Positions 7,677-16,614 of a stretch of 36,913 nt of DNA are shown in pieces. Below the pieces are notes generated by a model that saw only the letters and a program-made list of their open reading frames with translations, had not been told where the DNA came from and ran no database searches. Numbering within the stretch: position 1 is the first letter of the stretch; every line of letters starts with the position of its first letter. Both the position numbers and the translations under genes were made by a program. The DNA is from Streptomyces katrae (GTDB taxonomy: Bacteria; Actinomycetota; Actinomycetes; Streptomycetales; Streptomycetaceae): contig NZ_JNZY01000048.1 in the NCBI RefSeq assembly GCF_000717655.1, positions 1 to 36,913 of the forward strand, in the 5' to 3' direction.

Positions 7677-9443
7677 GTGCGCCCTGGGCCTTATGAGCGG
7701 CATCGCGAACTGCTTCAGCAAGCCGTGCGGGCCCTCGCCGCCGGTGAATGCCGGCGGCCCTTCACGGAGGCGACCGGACAGGATGCTGCCGACGCGGGGA
7801 TGAGATCGGTCCGAACAGCTGTGAAGGTCTTCGGCTCCCTGCTGGGACGGCCCTTCGAGCTCGGCCAGCCCGGCGAGCTGGGCCGGGTGTGCACCGAGTC
7901 CTCGCCATACGGGATCGGCATGGGCATCGGTTACCCGCGATGCGACCCCGCAGCTCTGGTGGCGGCTGCCGCTCAGGCGACGGCCGGGTGGCGCGCAGCC
8001 GGGCTCCACCGACGGGCCGGGCTGGCCGTGGAGATACTGCGCCGGCTGAACACTCGCAGCCATGAGCTGGCCCTTGCGGTGCATCACACCACGGGGCAGC
8101 CGCCGCAGGCGGCGTTCCGGTCCGCGGGGCCGCGCGCCCAGGACCGTGCGCTGGAGGCCGTGGCCCTTGCCTTCGCTGAGTCGGAGCGCGTTCCGGCGGA
8201 CCTGAGCTGGGAGAGCGGTCAAGGGACCCGAGGGAGCGGGCAACCATTGCCGATGCGGGGCACCAGCACACTGGTGCCCCGCGGAGTGTCGCTGCTCATC
8301 GGTTGCCCCGACTATCCGCTCTGGAACGGCTACCCGGGTCTGTTCGCCAGCCTGGTGACCGGCAATCCGGTGATCGTCGCCCCGCATCCGCGTTCCGTGC
8401 TGCCGCTGGCCATCACCGTGCGCGTCGCCCGGCAGGTGCTGGCGGAGGCCGGTCACCCACCGGACATCGTGACCCTGGCGGTGGCGGAACCAGCGGAACG
8501 GCTGCACGAGAGGCTGGCCACGGACCCGGGGGTGCGCATCGTCGACTTCACCGGCTCGGCGCAGTTCGCCGGCTGGCTGAGGGAACACGCCCGCCAAGCC
8601 GCCACGTTCGTCGACCGGACCGGCCTGAACACGGTGATCGTCGACTCCACCGGTGACTACCGGGATCTCGTGCGCGGCCTGGCCCACTCCCTGTGCCGGT
8701 GCAGCGGCACGGTCCGCACCACGCCGCAGAACATCCTGGTGCCGACGACGGGCATCGCGACCGATGAGGGGCGCAAGAGTCTGGTGGACTTCGGCGCCGA
8801 CCTGGGCGAGGCCGTGGACCGGCTGCTCGGGCATCCCGCACGTGTGGCCAGGCTGCTGGGCGCGATCGCCAGCGATACGGTTCGGGCGGGGCTGGGGGAG
8901 GCCACGCGGTACGGCACCGTGCTCCATGCCTCCGGAGCGCTGCGCCATCCCACTCATCCGGCCGCCGATGTGCGCAGCCCCCTGCTCGTCCGGCTGGCGG
9001 CGCAGGACGAACGGATCTACGCCAGGGAGTGGCCGGGGCCCGTCTCATTCCTTGTCGGTACCGACTCGACGTCGCACAGTCTGGCTCTCTTCCGCCGCAC
9101 GGTGGGCCGCCACGGGGCGTCGTACGCCACGGTGCACTCGACCGACCCGCTCGTGCTGGCGGTCGCCGAGACGGCAGCACTGGACGCCGGGGTGCATCTG
9201 GTGCAGAACCTCGCAGACGACTTCCCCGCGGACCCCTCCTCAGCAGGCGCGGATTTGCCCCCCGAGGGCGCCCACTTCGTCACCGGGCGGTTCCGGGTGG
9301 TGCGGTCTCGGCAGCATGCGGCCGGGACCGCCCCGGCTCCTGGGGTGGAAGCGGCCCCGAGCCCGACCCCCATCGGGGCTGCGGAGTCGCCTCCGGCTCC
9401 GGCGCCGGACGCGGGTTCCGCTGCCGCGCTGGTCGACGTCTGA
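7677..9443 (+). CDS. PaaN-like aldehyde dehydrogenase homologue lacking catalytic residues
   Basis: A 588-residue paralogue of the PaaN encoded at 13731-15437, collinear with it through the catalytic core. Shared blocks include SPYG, HHTTGQP, LWNGYPGLFASLVTGNPV and TGLNT.IVDSTGDY. The catalytic Cys347 of the intact copy is Arg347 here (SGTVRTTPQN), the general-base Glu313 is Asp313, and the cofactor Lys235 (VVKPH) is Ala235 (IVAPH). The segment matching VNQSAAFSDFHG is lost, and the end is a Pro/Ala-rich tail of about 35 residues. It should not work as an aldehyde dehydrogenase, yet the frame is fully open with normal codon bias, so it is presumably expressed. It may bind CoA aldehydes, hetero-oligomerise with PaaN, or regulate flux. 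It follows the aminotransferase by five bases. Confidence 0.85.
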   Translation: MRPGPYERHRELLQQAVRALAAGECRRPFTEATGQDAADAGMRSVRTAVKVFGSLLGRPFELGQPGELGRVCTESSPYGIGMGIGYPRCDPAALVAAAAQATAGWRAAGLHRRAGLAVEILRRLNTRSHELALAVHHTTGQPPQAAFRSAGPRAQDRALEAVALAFAESERVPADLSWESGQGTRGSGQPLPMRGTSTLVPRGVSLLIGCPDYPLWNGYPGLFASLVTGNPVIVAPHPRSVLPLAITVRVARQVLAEAGHPPDIVTLAVAEPAERLHERLATDPGVRIVDFTGSAQFAGWLREHARQAATFVDRTGLNTVIVDSTGDYRDLVRGLAHSLCRCSGTVRTTPQNILVPTTGIATDEGRKSLVDFGADLGEAVDRLLGHPARVARLLGAIASDTVRAGLGEATRYGTVLHASGALRHPTHPAADVRSPLLVRLAAQDERIYAREWPGPVSFLVGTDSTSHSLALFRRTVGRHGASYATVHSTDPLVLAVAETAALDAGVHLVQNLADDFPADPSSAGADLPPEGAHFVTGRFRVVRSRQHAAGTAPAPGVEAAPSPTPIGAAESPPAPAPDAGSAAALVDV

Positions 9444-9455
9444 GTGACCGAGCAG

Positions 9456-9956
9456 TCAGGCAGTCCAGTGCGTCCCGCGTCCACGCACCTCGTCGAAGAC
9501 CAGCCAGGTGCGGGTCGAGCGCACTCCCGGTACCGCCTGGATGCGCTCCAGCACGACCCGGCGCAGCACCGAGTTGTCCGGAGTGCGGACCAGCACCAAG
9601 ACGTCGAAGTCGCCCGCAACGAGGGTGACATGCTCGACGTAGGGGATCTCGCGCAGTTCCCGGGAGGTGTCCCGCCACGCATTCTGGTCGATCGTCAGCG
9701 TCACGTACGCGCTCGTGCCGAGGCCGGCCCGCTGCGGATTCAGCTGCGTGCTGAAGCCCGTGATGACCTCCTCGGCCATGAGCCTGTTGATGCGCGTGTA
9801 CGCGTTGGCACGCGAGATGTGCAGCTTGTCCGCGAGTGCCTTGATCGACACCCGCCCGTCGTCGAGGAGCCCCGCCAGGATGTGCCGGTCGGTGTCGTCG
9901 AGTCGAACGGCAGTTCGTCCGGTCATCGACTCCGAGGGTGAGTTTTGCTCGGACAC
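9456..9956 (-). CDS. Lrp/AsnC-family regulator
   Basis: A 166-residue Lrp-type regulator with an N-terminal helix-turn-helix (LDDTDRHILAGLLDDGRVSI, then KALADKLHISRANAYTRINR) and a C-terminal RAM ligand domain (VEHVTLVAGDFDVLVLVRTP). The GTG at 9956 has GGGAGGG six to ten bases before it. It is convergent with paaN1 (12-base gap) and divergent from the E1-alpha gene, an arrangement seen for BkdR-type regulators of branched-chain keto acid dehydrogenases. Lrp proteins commonly sense amino acids, so phenylalanine or phenylpyruvate is a reasonable effector. The likely targets are the dehydrogenase operon and itself. Confidence 0.9.
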   Translation of the reverse strand: MSEQNSPSESMTGRTAVRLDDTDRHILAGLLDDGRVSIKALADKLHISRANAYTRINRLMAEEVITGFSTQLNPQRAGLGTSAYVTLTIDQNAWRDTSRELREIPYVEHVTLVAGDFDVLVLVRTPDNSVLRRVVLERIQAVPGVRSTRTWLVFDEVRGRGTHWTA

Positions 9957-10011
9957 TTTGCCCTCCCAGAGCGCTTGGCTCGACAGTCCGTCGCCGGTTC
10001 GCCGGAAACCT

Positions 10012-10049
10012 TGAACACATATTCAGCATTGGTGACGATACTCGCGTCA
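10012..10049. promoter_or_regulatory. Divergent promoter region with two dyads (Lrp / E1-alpha)
   Basis: Two inverted repeats lie in the 111-120 base gap between the Lrp and E1-alpha genes: TGAA-N6-TTCA at 10012-10025 within an AT-richer patch, and TGACG-N7-CGTCA at 10033-10049. Lrp proteins bind multiple weak AT-rich dyads and wrap DNA, so this is the natural operator region. Which one is used is not visible. Confidence 0.5.
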
Positions 10050-10076
10050 AGTGTCCAGAGAAAGTGAGTGCCCTCC

Positions 10077-11213
10077 ATGTCCGTGAAGAGCCTTCGCCAG
10101 ACGGTCCAGGGCCTCCTGCCGTCCCTCACGCCGGTGCGGTTCGTGGCCGAGGACGGCACGCCGGTGGCCAAGCCCGCGCCCGGCTACACCGAGCCTGTGC
10201 CGGAGGCGCTGCGTGAGGCCTACCGGCGGATGGTCGTGGGACGCCGGTTCGACACCCAGGCCACTGCGCTGACCAAGCAGGGGCGGCTCGCGGTCTACCC
10301 GTCCAGCCGGGGCCAGGAGGCCTGCCAGATCGGCGCCGTGCTCGCGCTGCGCCCGGACGACTGGTTGTTTCCGACCTACCGCGACTCCGTGGCCCTGGTC
10401 GCCCGGGGCATCGACCCGCTCGAGGTGCTGACGCTGCTGCGCGGCGACTGGCACTGCGGATACGACCCGGCCGCCACCCGCGTCGCCCCCCAGTGCACCC
10501 CGCTGGCCACTCAGGTGCTGCACGCGACCGGCATGGCGGAGTCGTTGCGGCGCACAGGCGGAGCCGGTGTGGCGATGGCCCTCGTAGGTGACGGTGCCAC
10601 CAGTGAGGGGGACTTCCACGAGGCGCTGAACTTCGCTGCCGTCTTCTGTGCGCCGGTCGTCTTCTTCATCCAGAACAACAAGTATGCGATCTCCGTGCCG
10701 CTGGCCCGGCAGTCCGCGGCGCCCGCCCTCGCGTACAAGGGCATCGGACACGGGGTGCGTTCCGAACAGGTCGACGGCAATGATCTGGTCGCCGTGCTGG
10801 CGGTGCTGACCGCGGCGGTCGAGCACGCCCGTGCCGGGCACGGACCGGTCCTGGTCGAGGCGCACACCTACCGCATGGACGCGCACACCAACGCCGACGA
10901 CGCGACCCGCTACCGGGACGCGGCGGAGGTCGAACGGTGGAGCGCCGCCGATCCGGTCAGCCGTCTTGAAACGTACCTGCGGGCCCGCGGCGCCCTCACC
11001 GACGAGGACGTCGCGGCGGTGCGGGAGGAGGCGGAGACCCTGGCGACAGAGCTGCGCGGGGGCATGAACGAGGAGTCCGTGCCCGACCTGCTGGAGCTCT
11101 TCGACCACGTCTACGCCGAGCCGACTCCGCAGCTGCGCGAACAGCGCGCCCTGCTCGCGGCCGAGCTGGCCGAAGACGCTGCTTCCCCCGCACTCGACAC
11201 CCAGGAGAACTGA
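10077..11213 (+). CDS. 2-oxoacid dehydrogenase E1 component, alpha subunit
   Basis: The thiamine-diphosphate-binding half of the decarboxylating E1 of a heterotetrameric (alpha2beta2) dehydrogenase. The TPP/Mg motif reads GDGATSEGDFHEALNFAAVF through FIQNNKYAIS. SSRGQEACQIG and FPTYRDS are further family blocks. It is about 378 residues, normal for the group. The start is ATG 10077 or GTG 10068; both follow AGAGAAAG. It leads a tight E1-alpha/E1-beta/E2 operon. Databases usually call such proteins PdhA or BkdA1. Because the flanking genes make and use phenyl compounds, phenylpyruvate is the inferred substrate, giving phenylacetyl-CoA; branched-chain keto acids remain possible. Confidence 0.88.
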   Translation: MSVKSLRQTVQGLLPSLTPVRFVAEDGTPVAKPAPGYTEPVPEALREAYRRMVVGRRFDTQATALTKQGRLAVYPSSRGQEACQIGAVLALRPDDWLFPTYRDSVALVARGIDPLEVLTLLRGDWHCGYDPAATRVAPQCTPLATQVLHATGMAESLRRTGGAGVAMALVGDGATSEGDFHEALNFAAVFCAPVVFFIQNNKYAISVPLARQSAAPALAYKGIGHGVRSEQVDGNDLVAVLAVLTAAVEHARAGHGPVLVEAHTYRMDAHTNADDATRYRDAAEVERWSAADPVSRLETYLRARGALTDEDVAAVREEAETLATELRGGMNEESVPDLLELFDHVYAEPTPQLREQRALLAAELAEDAASPALDTQEN

Positions 11214-11218
11214 CGGCC

Positions 11219-12238
11219 ATGGCCAAGGTCACGATGGCGCAGGCGCTGAACACCGCACTGCGCGACGCACTGCGCGAGGACGAGCGCGTGCTCGTTTTCG
11301 GCGAAGACGTCGGTCCGCTCGGCGGCGTCTTCCGGATCACCGACGGGCTGACCCGCGACTTCGGCGAGCAGCGCTGCTTCGACACCCCGCTGGCCGAGGC
11401 CGGCATCGTAGGACTGGCCGTCGGCATGGCGATGGGCGGCTTCCGGCCCGTGGTGGAGATGCAGTTCGACGCCTTCGCCTATCCGGCCTTCGAACAGATC
11501 GCCTCACACGTGGCCAAGCTCCGCAACCGGACCCGGGGGCGGCTCGCGCTGCCGATGGTGATCCGTATCCCCTACGCGGGCGGCATCGGGGGAGTCGAGC
11601 ACCACTGCGACTCCAGCGAGGCGTACTACGCGCACACCCCGGGCCTGAAAGTCGTCACCCCGGCGACGGCCGAGGACGCGTACTGGCTGCTGCGCGACGC
11701 CATAGCCGACCCCGACCCGGTGGTCTTCCTGGAGCCGAAGAAGCTGTACTGGTCGAAGGAGGAAGTCAACCTCGAGCGGCGCGGAGCGCTGCCGTTCGGG
11801 CAGGCGGCGATCCGGCGGAAGGGCCGCGACGCCACGGTCGTCGCGTACGGGCCGTCGGTGCCGGTGGCCCTGGCCGCGGCCGAAGCGGCGGCGGCCGATG
11901 GCATCGAGCTGGAGGTCGTGGACCTGCGCACGCTGGTGCCCTTCGACGACGAGACGGTCACCGCATCGGTACACCGGACCGGGCGCTGCCTGGTCGTCCA
12001 GGAGGCCCAGGGCTTCGCCGGCGTGGGGGCGGAGATCGCCGCACGGGTGCAGGAGCGCTGTTTCCACTCGCTGGCCGCGCCGGTCCTGAGGGTGGCCGGC
12101 TTCGACATCCCGTATCCGCCGCCGAAGCTGGAGCACGCGCATCTGCCCAGCGTCGACCGGATCCTCGACGCCGTCGACCGTCTCCAGTTCAGCGACGCGC
12201 CGGACACCCGGCATCTGCTGAAGGGAACGGCCGCATGA
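11219..12238 (+). CDS. 2-oxoacid dehydrogenase E1 component, beta subunit
   Basis: A 339-residue beta subunit that completes the E1 active site. Signatures are MAQALNTALRDALREDERVLVFGEDVG split across the first 35 residues, RCFDTPLAEAGIVGLAVGMA, and GGIGGVEHHCDSSEAYY with the His of the phosphate-binding region. The C-terminal transketolase domain (VDLRTLVPFDDETV, then VVQEAQGFAGVGAEIAA) is complete. An AGGAG lies 11 bases before the ATG. It starts five bases after E1-alpha and overlaps E2 by four bases, so the three are co-translated. Confidence 0.9.
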   Translation: MAKVTMAQALNTALRDALREDERVLVFGEDVGPLGGVFRITDGLTRDFGEQRCFDTPLAEAGIVGLAVGMAMGGFRPVVEMQFDAFAYPAFEQIASHVAKLRNRTRGRLALPMVIRIPYAGGIGGVEHHCDSSEAYYAHTPGLKVVTPATAEDAYWLLRDAIADPDPVVFLEPKKLYWSKEEVNLERRGALPFGQAAIRRKGRDATVVAYGPSVPVALAAAEAAAADGIELEVVDLRTLVPFDDETVTASVHRTGRCLVVQEAQGFAGVGAEIAARVQERCFHSLAAPVLRVAGFDIPYPPPKLEHAHLPSVDRILDAVDRLQFSDAPDTRHLLKGTAA

Positions 12239-13644
12239 GCACCGCAGCGCTTCAGGAGCAGCTGTTCCGGCTGCCCGATCTCGGCGAAGGGCTGACCGAG
12301 GCCGAGATCATCGAGTGGAAGGTCGCGGTCGGTGACACGGTGACGATCGACCAGATCGTCATCGAGGTCGAGACCGCCAAGGCCGCAGTCGAGGTGCCGG
12401 TCCCCTACGCGGGCACCGTGCTGCAACTGCACGCGGAGGCGGGTACGGCGCTGGAGGTGGGGAAGCCGCTGATCACGGTGGGTACGCCGACTTCCGGCCG
12501 GCCCGACGGCGCGGGGGAGGGCCCGGGCGCCCAGCCTCCCGTCGATTCGACGTCGGCCGACCCTGCGGCTGAGCGATACCGGGAGGAGGAGCAGGCCGGG
12601 TCCGGCAACGTCCTTATCGGCTACGGCACCGGCCACGGCCCGGCACCGCGTCGCCGCCGCCGACGCGGGGGCGCCGCGACGGGAGGCGGCACTGGTGCCG
12701 AGGCGGCGCCGTCCGGAGAGCTGCACGCTCCCCGGGTCATATCCCCCCTCGTACGCAAGATGGCGCGGGAACACGGGATCGACCTCGCCGCGTTGGCGCC
12801 ATCGGGTCCCGCAGGAGTCGTGCTCAGACGAGATGTCGAGCAGGCCGTTGGGCGGGCCGGCCAGCTGGCGACGGACCCCGATACCGCACCGGTCACCCCG
12901 GACCGGCAGCAGTCGGCGGACCGTGCACCGCACGCTCGGCCGGCGCCGGCCGGCCCTGAGCGCATCCCGCTGCGCGGAGTCCGCCGCGCGGTCGCGGACA
13001 AGCTCTCCCGCAGCCGCACCGAGATCCCCGACGCCACCACCTGGGTCGACGTGGACGCGACGATCCTGCTCCAAGCCCGGAAGGCCATGCAGGCCGCAGA
13101 CCCCGGCCGCCCCATCGGGCTGCTGGCCCTGCTCGCCCGATTCTGCATCGCCGGACTGCACCGCTTCCCGGAGCTGAACTCCACCGTCGACACCGAGCGG
13201 CGGGAGATCGTCCGCTTCAGCGAGGTGCACCTGGGCTTCGCCGCCCAGACCGAACGCGGCCTGGTGGTCCCCGTCGTCCGCGACGCACAGCGCATGACGA
13301 CCGCACAACTGGCTGCCGAGCTCGCCCGGTTGACCGGGCTGGCCCGCGACGGGGCCCTGCCGCCCGACCGTCTGACCGGCGGGACCTTCACCCTCAATAA
13401 CTACGGCGTGTTCGGTGTCGACGGATCCACGCCCATCATCAACCACCCTGAGGCCGCTCTACTCGGCGCGGGCCGCATTGTGGACAAACCGTGGGTGGTG
13501 GACGGCGAGCTGGCCGTCCGCAAGGTCATGCAGCTCTCCCTTAGCTTCGACCACCGGGTCTGTGACGGCGGTGTGGCCGGCGGGTTCCTGCGTTTCGTGG
13601 CCGACTGCGTGGAACGCCCGGCGATCCTGCTCGCCGACGTCTGA
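12235..13644 (+). CDS. 2-oxoacid dehydrogenase E2 component (acyltransferase)
   Basis: A 469-residue dihydrolipoyl acyltransferase that passes the acyl group from E1 to CoA. The single lipoyl domain carries Lys49 in VETAKAAVEVP. A Pro/Ala/Arg linker follows (RRRRRRGG near 137-145), then the peripheral subunit-binding domain (PRVISPLVRKMAREHGIDLA). The catalytic domain ends with the active-site His440 and Asp444 in FDHRVCDGG. No E3 (lipoamide dehydrogenase) gene is in the window, so it must borrow one. The product, in this setting, is inferred to be phenylacetyl-CoA. Confidence 0.9.
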   Translation: MSTAALQEQLFRLPDLGEGLTEAEIIEWKVAVGDTVTIDQIVIEVETAKAAVEVPVPYAGTVLQLHAEAGTALEVGKPLITVGTPTSGRPDGAGEGPGAQPPVDSTSADPAAERYREEEQAGSGNVLIGYGTGHGPAPRRRRRRGGAATGGGTGAEAAPSGELHAPRVISPLVRKMAREHGIDLAALAPSGPAGVVLRRDVEQAVGRAGQLATDPDTAPVTPDRQQSADRAPHARPAPAGPERIPLRGVRRAVADKLSRSRTEIPDATTWVDVDATILLQARKAMQAADPGRPIGLLALLARFCIAGLHRFPELNSTVDTERREIVRFSEVHLGFAAQTERGLVVPVVRDAQRMTTAQLAAELARLTGLARDGALPPDRLTGGTFTLNNYGVFGVDGSTPIINHPEAALLGAGRIVDKPWVVDGELAVRKVMQLSLSFDHRVCDGGVAGGFLRFVADCVERPAILLADV

Positions 13645-13705
13645 TCCAACCCCGCTTCCCCCACTTCCCCTGCGTCCACCTGGGCGCCTCAAACCCATCA
13701 ACCTA

Positions 13706-13717
13706 CCGAACGTTCGG
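13706..13717. promoter_or_regulatory. Perfect 12-bp palindrome before paaN
   Basis: CCGAACGTTCGG is a perfect palindrome two bases before the AGGAG of the intact paaN gene, in the only sizeable gap (86 bases) between E2 and paaE. The flanks give ACCGNNCGNNCGG, which resembles the TetR-type PaaR operators described in actinobacteria (from memory). AACGTTCG recurs twice before the permease. It probably controls a second promoter for the 9-kb paaN-paaE operon. Confidence 0.6.
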
Positions 13718-13730
13718 CCAGGAGCTCTCA

Positions 13731-15437
13731 GTGCCCACCGACCAGAATCCCGACTTCTTCGTCCGCCACGCGGCTCTGCTCGACCAGGCGGTGGAGTGTG
13801 CCGCCGACCGCACCTACTGGACGCCCTACCAGGAAACCCCCAGCACCTCTGTGTACGGAGCAGAGGCATCGCGGCTGGGCGAGGCCGCCTTCCAAGGCCT
13901 CCTCGGCCGCCCCTTCCCCATCCAAGGACACCCGAGCACCGGCACCGTCCCCGCCACCGAAGTCTCGCCCTACGGCTTCCCGCTCGGCATCAGTTACCCG
14001 TACCTGCCGCCCGAGGTGGCCGTCGCGACGGCCAAGTCAGCCGCAGTGGCATGGCGCGCCGCGAGCCCGGACACCCGGGCCGGCGTTGCAGCGGAGATCC
14101 TTGCCCGGCTGAACGAGGCGACCTTCGAGATCGCGTACGCCGTCCAGCACACCACCGGCCAGCCCTTCACGATGGCGTTCCAGGCCGGCGGTCCACACGC
14201 CCAGGACCGAGGCCTCGAAGCGGTCGCCCACGCGTGGAACGAGCAGACACGCCATCCGGTCGCGGCCCGCTGGAGCAAGCCACAGCGCAAGGGCGTCCCA
14301 GTCGTCATGGACAAGACCTTCACCACCGTGGGACGCGGTGTGGCAGTGCTGATCGCCTGCAACACCTTCCCCACCTGGAACGGCTATCCGGGACTGTTCG
14401 CGAGTCTGGTCACCGGCAACCCGGTGGTCGTCAAGCCTCATCGACGTGCCGTGCTGCCACTGGCAATCACCGTGCGGATCGCCCGTGAGGTGCTGGCGGA
14501 GGCCGGCTTCGATCCGGACGTGGTACTGCTCGCCGCCGCGAAGCCCGACGAGCGCACCGCCCCCGCCCTGGCAACCCACCCCGATGTGCGCATCGTGGAC
14601 TACACCGGCTCCAGCGAGTTCGGCGACTGGCTGGAGACCAACGCCCGCCAGGCCGCGGTCCACACCGAGAAGTCCGGACTCAACACCGTCGTCGTGGACT
14701 CCACGGGCGATTACGCCGGTCTGCTGCGCAACCTCGCCTTCTCCCTGTCGCTCTACAGCGGCCAGATGTGCACCACCCCCCAAAACATCCTCGTTCCCCG
14801 CAACGGCTTCCCCACCGACCAGGGGCGCCGTACGGCCGACGAGTTCGCCGCCGACCTCGGCGCCGCCCTGGACAGGCTGCTCGGCGACCCGGCCCGTGCG
14901 GCCGCCACCCTCGGCGCGATCGTGAACGACGGTGTCCTGAAGCGCGTGGCGGAGGCGGCGGAACTCGACCGTGTCGCCCATCCGTCGAGGCAAATCACCC
15001 ACCCGGACTTCCCGGACGCGGCCGTCCGTTCCCCGCTGTTGGTCCGGCTCGAGGCCGAGACCGGCGAAGAGACATACACGAGCGAGTGGTTCGGGCCGGT
15101 CTCCTTCGTCATCGGTACCGACTCCACCGCGCACGGCCTGCGTCTCCTGCACGACACCGTACGGCGCCACGGCGCGCTGACCGCCTCCGTGTACGCCACC
15201 GACGAGGGTGTGCTGGAGGCGGCACGAGCAACCGCGTTGGAGGCGGGCGTGAACCTGTCGGAGAACCTGACCGGTGCGGTCTTCGTCAACCAGTCCGCCG
15301 CCTTCAGCGACTTTCACGGCACTGCGGCCAACCCCGCGGCCAATGCAGCCCTCACCGACCCGGCGTTCGTCACCGGACGCTTCTCGGTCGTCCAGTCCCG
15401 GCGCCACGCACCCGCAGAGGAGCACGCCGATGCGTGA
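13731..15437 (+). CDS. paaN: PaaN, phenylacetate-degradation aldehyde dehydrogenase (intact)
   Basis: A 568-residue aldehyde dehydrogenase of the PaaN family, related to the dehydrogenase half of PaaZ, which oxidises the ring-opened semialdehyde of the phenylacetyl-CoA pathway using NAD(P). The catalytic Cys347 is in SGQMCTTPQNI, the general-base Glu313 in HTEKSGLN exactly 34 residues earlier, and Lys235 in VVVKPH. The GTG start has AGGAG six bases upstream. It lacks the MaoC-type hydrolase half of PaaZ. It overlaps the thiolase gene by eight bases and starts the run of overlapping paa genes. Confidence 0.88.
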   Translation: MPTDQNPDFFVRHAALLDQAVECAADRTYWTPYQETPSTSVYGAEASRLGEAAFQGLLGRPFPIQGHPSTGTVPATEVSPYGFPLGISYPYLPPEVAVATAKSAAVAWRAASPDTRAGVAAEILARLNEATFEIAYAVQHTTGQPFTMAFQAGGPHAQDRGLEAVAHAWNEQTRHPVAARWSKPQRKGVPVVMDKTFTTVGRGVAVLIACNTFPTWNGYPGLFASLVTGNPVVVKPHRRAVLPLAITVRIAREVLAEAGFDPDVVLLAAAKPDERTAPALATHPDVRIVDYTGSSEFGDWLETNARQAAVHTEKSGLNTVVVDSTGDYAGLLRNLAFSLSLYSGQMCTTPQNILVPRNGFPTDQGRRTADEFAADLGAALDRLLGDPARAAATLGAIVNDGVLKRVAEAAELDRVAHPSRQITHPDFPDAAVRSPLLVRLEAETGEETYTSEWFGPVSFVIGTDSTAHGLRLLHDTVRRHGALTASVYATDEGVLEAARATALEAGVNLSENLTGAVFVNQSAAFSDFHGTAANPAANAALTDPAFVTGRFSVVQSRRHAPAEEHADA

Positions 15438-16614
15438 TGAAGAGGTCTACCTGATCGACGGGGCCCGCACTCCGCTTGGCCGTCACCGAGGCGCCCTGGC
15501 CTCCGTACGCCCGGACGACCTGGCCGCCCTCGTGGTCGGCGAGGCGGTACGTCGCTCGGGCATCCCGGCCGACACCGTGGACGAGGTGATCCTCGGCGCC
15601 GCGAACCAGGCGGGCGAAGATAACCGGGACGTGGCCCGGATGGCCGTCCTGCTGGCCGGACTGCCGGACACCGTGCCCGGATATACCGTCAACCGGCTGT
15701 GCGCGTCCGGGCTGACGGCCGTCGCCTCGGCCGCCCAGGCGATTCGTGCGGGGGAGGCAGACCTGGTCGTCGCGGGCGGAGTGGAGTCAATGACTCGTGC
15801 CCCCTGGGTGATGGCCAAGCCCGGCACGCCCTGGGCCCGGCCCGGTGAAGTCCACGACACCTCCCTGGGCTGGCGCTTCACCAATCCGCGCTTCCCGGCC
15901 GCGAGCACACTGTCCATGGGCGAGACCGCCGAGGAGGTCGCCGCCCTGGACGGCATCACCCGCCTCGAGGCGGACACCTTCGCGCTGCGGAGTCACCGCA
16001 GGGCGGAGGCCGCCCAGAGGGCGGGCCGCTTCAAGGAGGAGATCGTCCCGGTGCCGGTGGCGGACGGCGAGGTGACCCAGGACGAGGGGCCTCGGCCGTC
16101 CACCTCGCTGGAGAAGCTCGGCGGACTGCGCACATCCTTCCGCAGCGACGGAATCGTCACCGCGGGCAACTCCTCGCCGCTGTCCGACGGGGCCGCGGCC
16201 CTGGTGGTCGCGAGTGGCGCGGCGGTCGAACGATACGGGCTCACTCCCCGGGCCCGCGTCGTCACCGCCGCCTCGGCGGGGGTCGAGCCCCGCCTGATGG
16301 GGCTCGGGCCCGTGCCGGCCACCTTGAGGGCGCTGGACCGGGCGGGCTGGCGGGCCGACGACCTGGACGCCGTCGAGGTGAACGAGGCCTTCGCCGCCCA
16401 AGCGCTGGCCGTGGTCCGCCGCCTGCAGCTCGACGAGGACCGGGTCAATGCCGACGGCGGCGCCATCGCCCTCGGACACCCGCTCGGCTGCTCCGGCGCC
16501 CGCATCCTGCTCACCCTGCTCGGACGCATGGAACGCGAGGACGCTCAACGGGGACTGGCGACCATGTGTGTGGGGGTCGGACAGGGCGTGGCGATGCTGG
16601 TGGAGCGCGTATGA
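15430..16614 (+). CDS. paaJ: Thiolase, PaaJ/PcaF type
   Basis: A 394-residue acetyl-CoA acyltransferase that cleaves 3-oxoacyl-CoA. In the paa pathway the substrates are 3-oxo-5,6-dehydrosuberyl-CoA and 3-oxoadipyl-CoA, giving acetyl-CoA and finally succinyl-CoA. Catalytic residues are Cys91 ([11 protein letters not shown]), His350 ([11 protein letters not shown]) and Cys380 (MCVGVGQG). VNEAFAAQ is the fourth family block. The ATG at 15430 lies inside the end of paaN; relatives start MRDVFLVDGARTP in the same way. Co-translation with the next gene is through an ATGA overlap. Confidence 0.88.
   Translation: MRDEEVYLIDGARTPLGRHRGALASVRPDDLAALVVGEAVRRSGIPADTVDEVILGAANQAGEDNRDVARMAVLLAGLPDTVPGYTVNRLCASGLTAVASAAQAIRAGEADLVVAGGVESMTRAPWVMAKPGTPWARPGEVHDTSLGWRFTNPRFPAASTLSMGETAEEVAALDGITRLEADTFALRSHRRAEAAQRAGRFKEEIVPVPVADGEVTQDEGPRPSTSLEKLGGLRTSFRSDGIVTAGNSSPLSDGAAALVVASGAAVERYGLTPRARVVTAASAGVEPRLMGLGPVPATLRALDRAGWRADDLDAVEVNEAFAAQALAVVRRLQLDEDRVNADGGAIALGHPLGCSGARILLTLLGRMEREDAQRGLATMCVGVGQGVAMLVERV

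Noticed and set aside
7326..8957. Long minus-strand frame (543 codons) over paaN1
   Set aside because: Antisense to the clear PaaN homologue, His/Gln/Gly-rich, no family.
11626..13446. Long minus-strand frame (606 codons) over E1-beta/E2
   Set aside because: Antisense to strong E1/E2 homology; composition typical of antisense frames in GC-rich genes.
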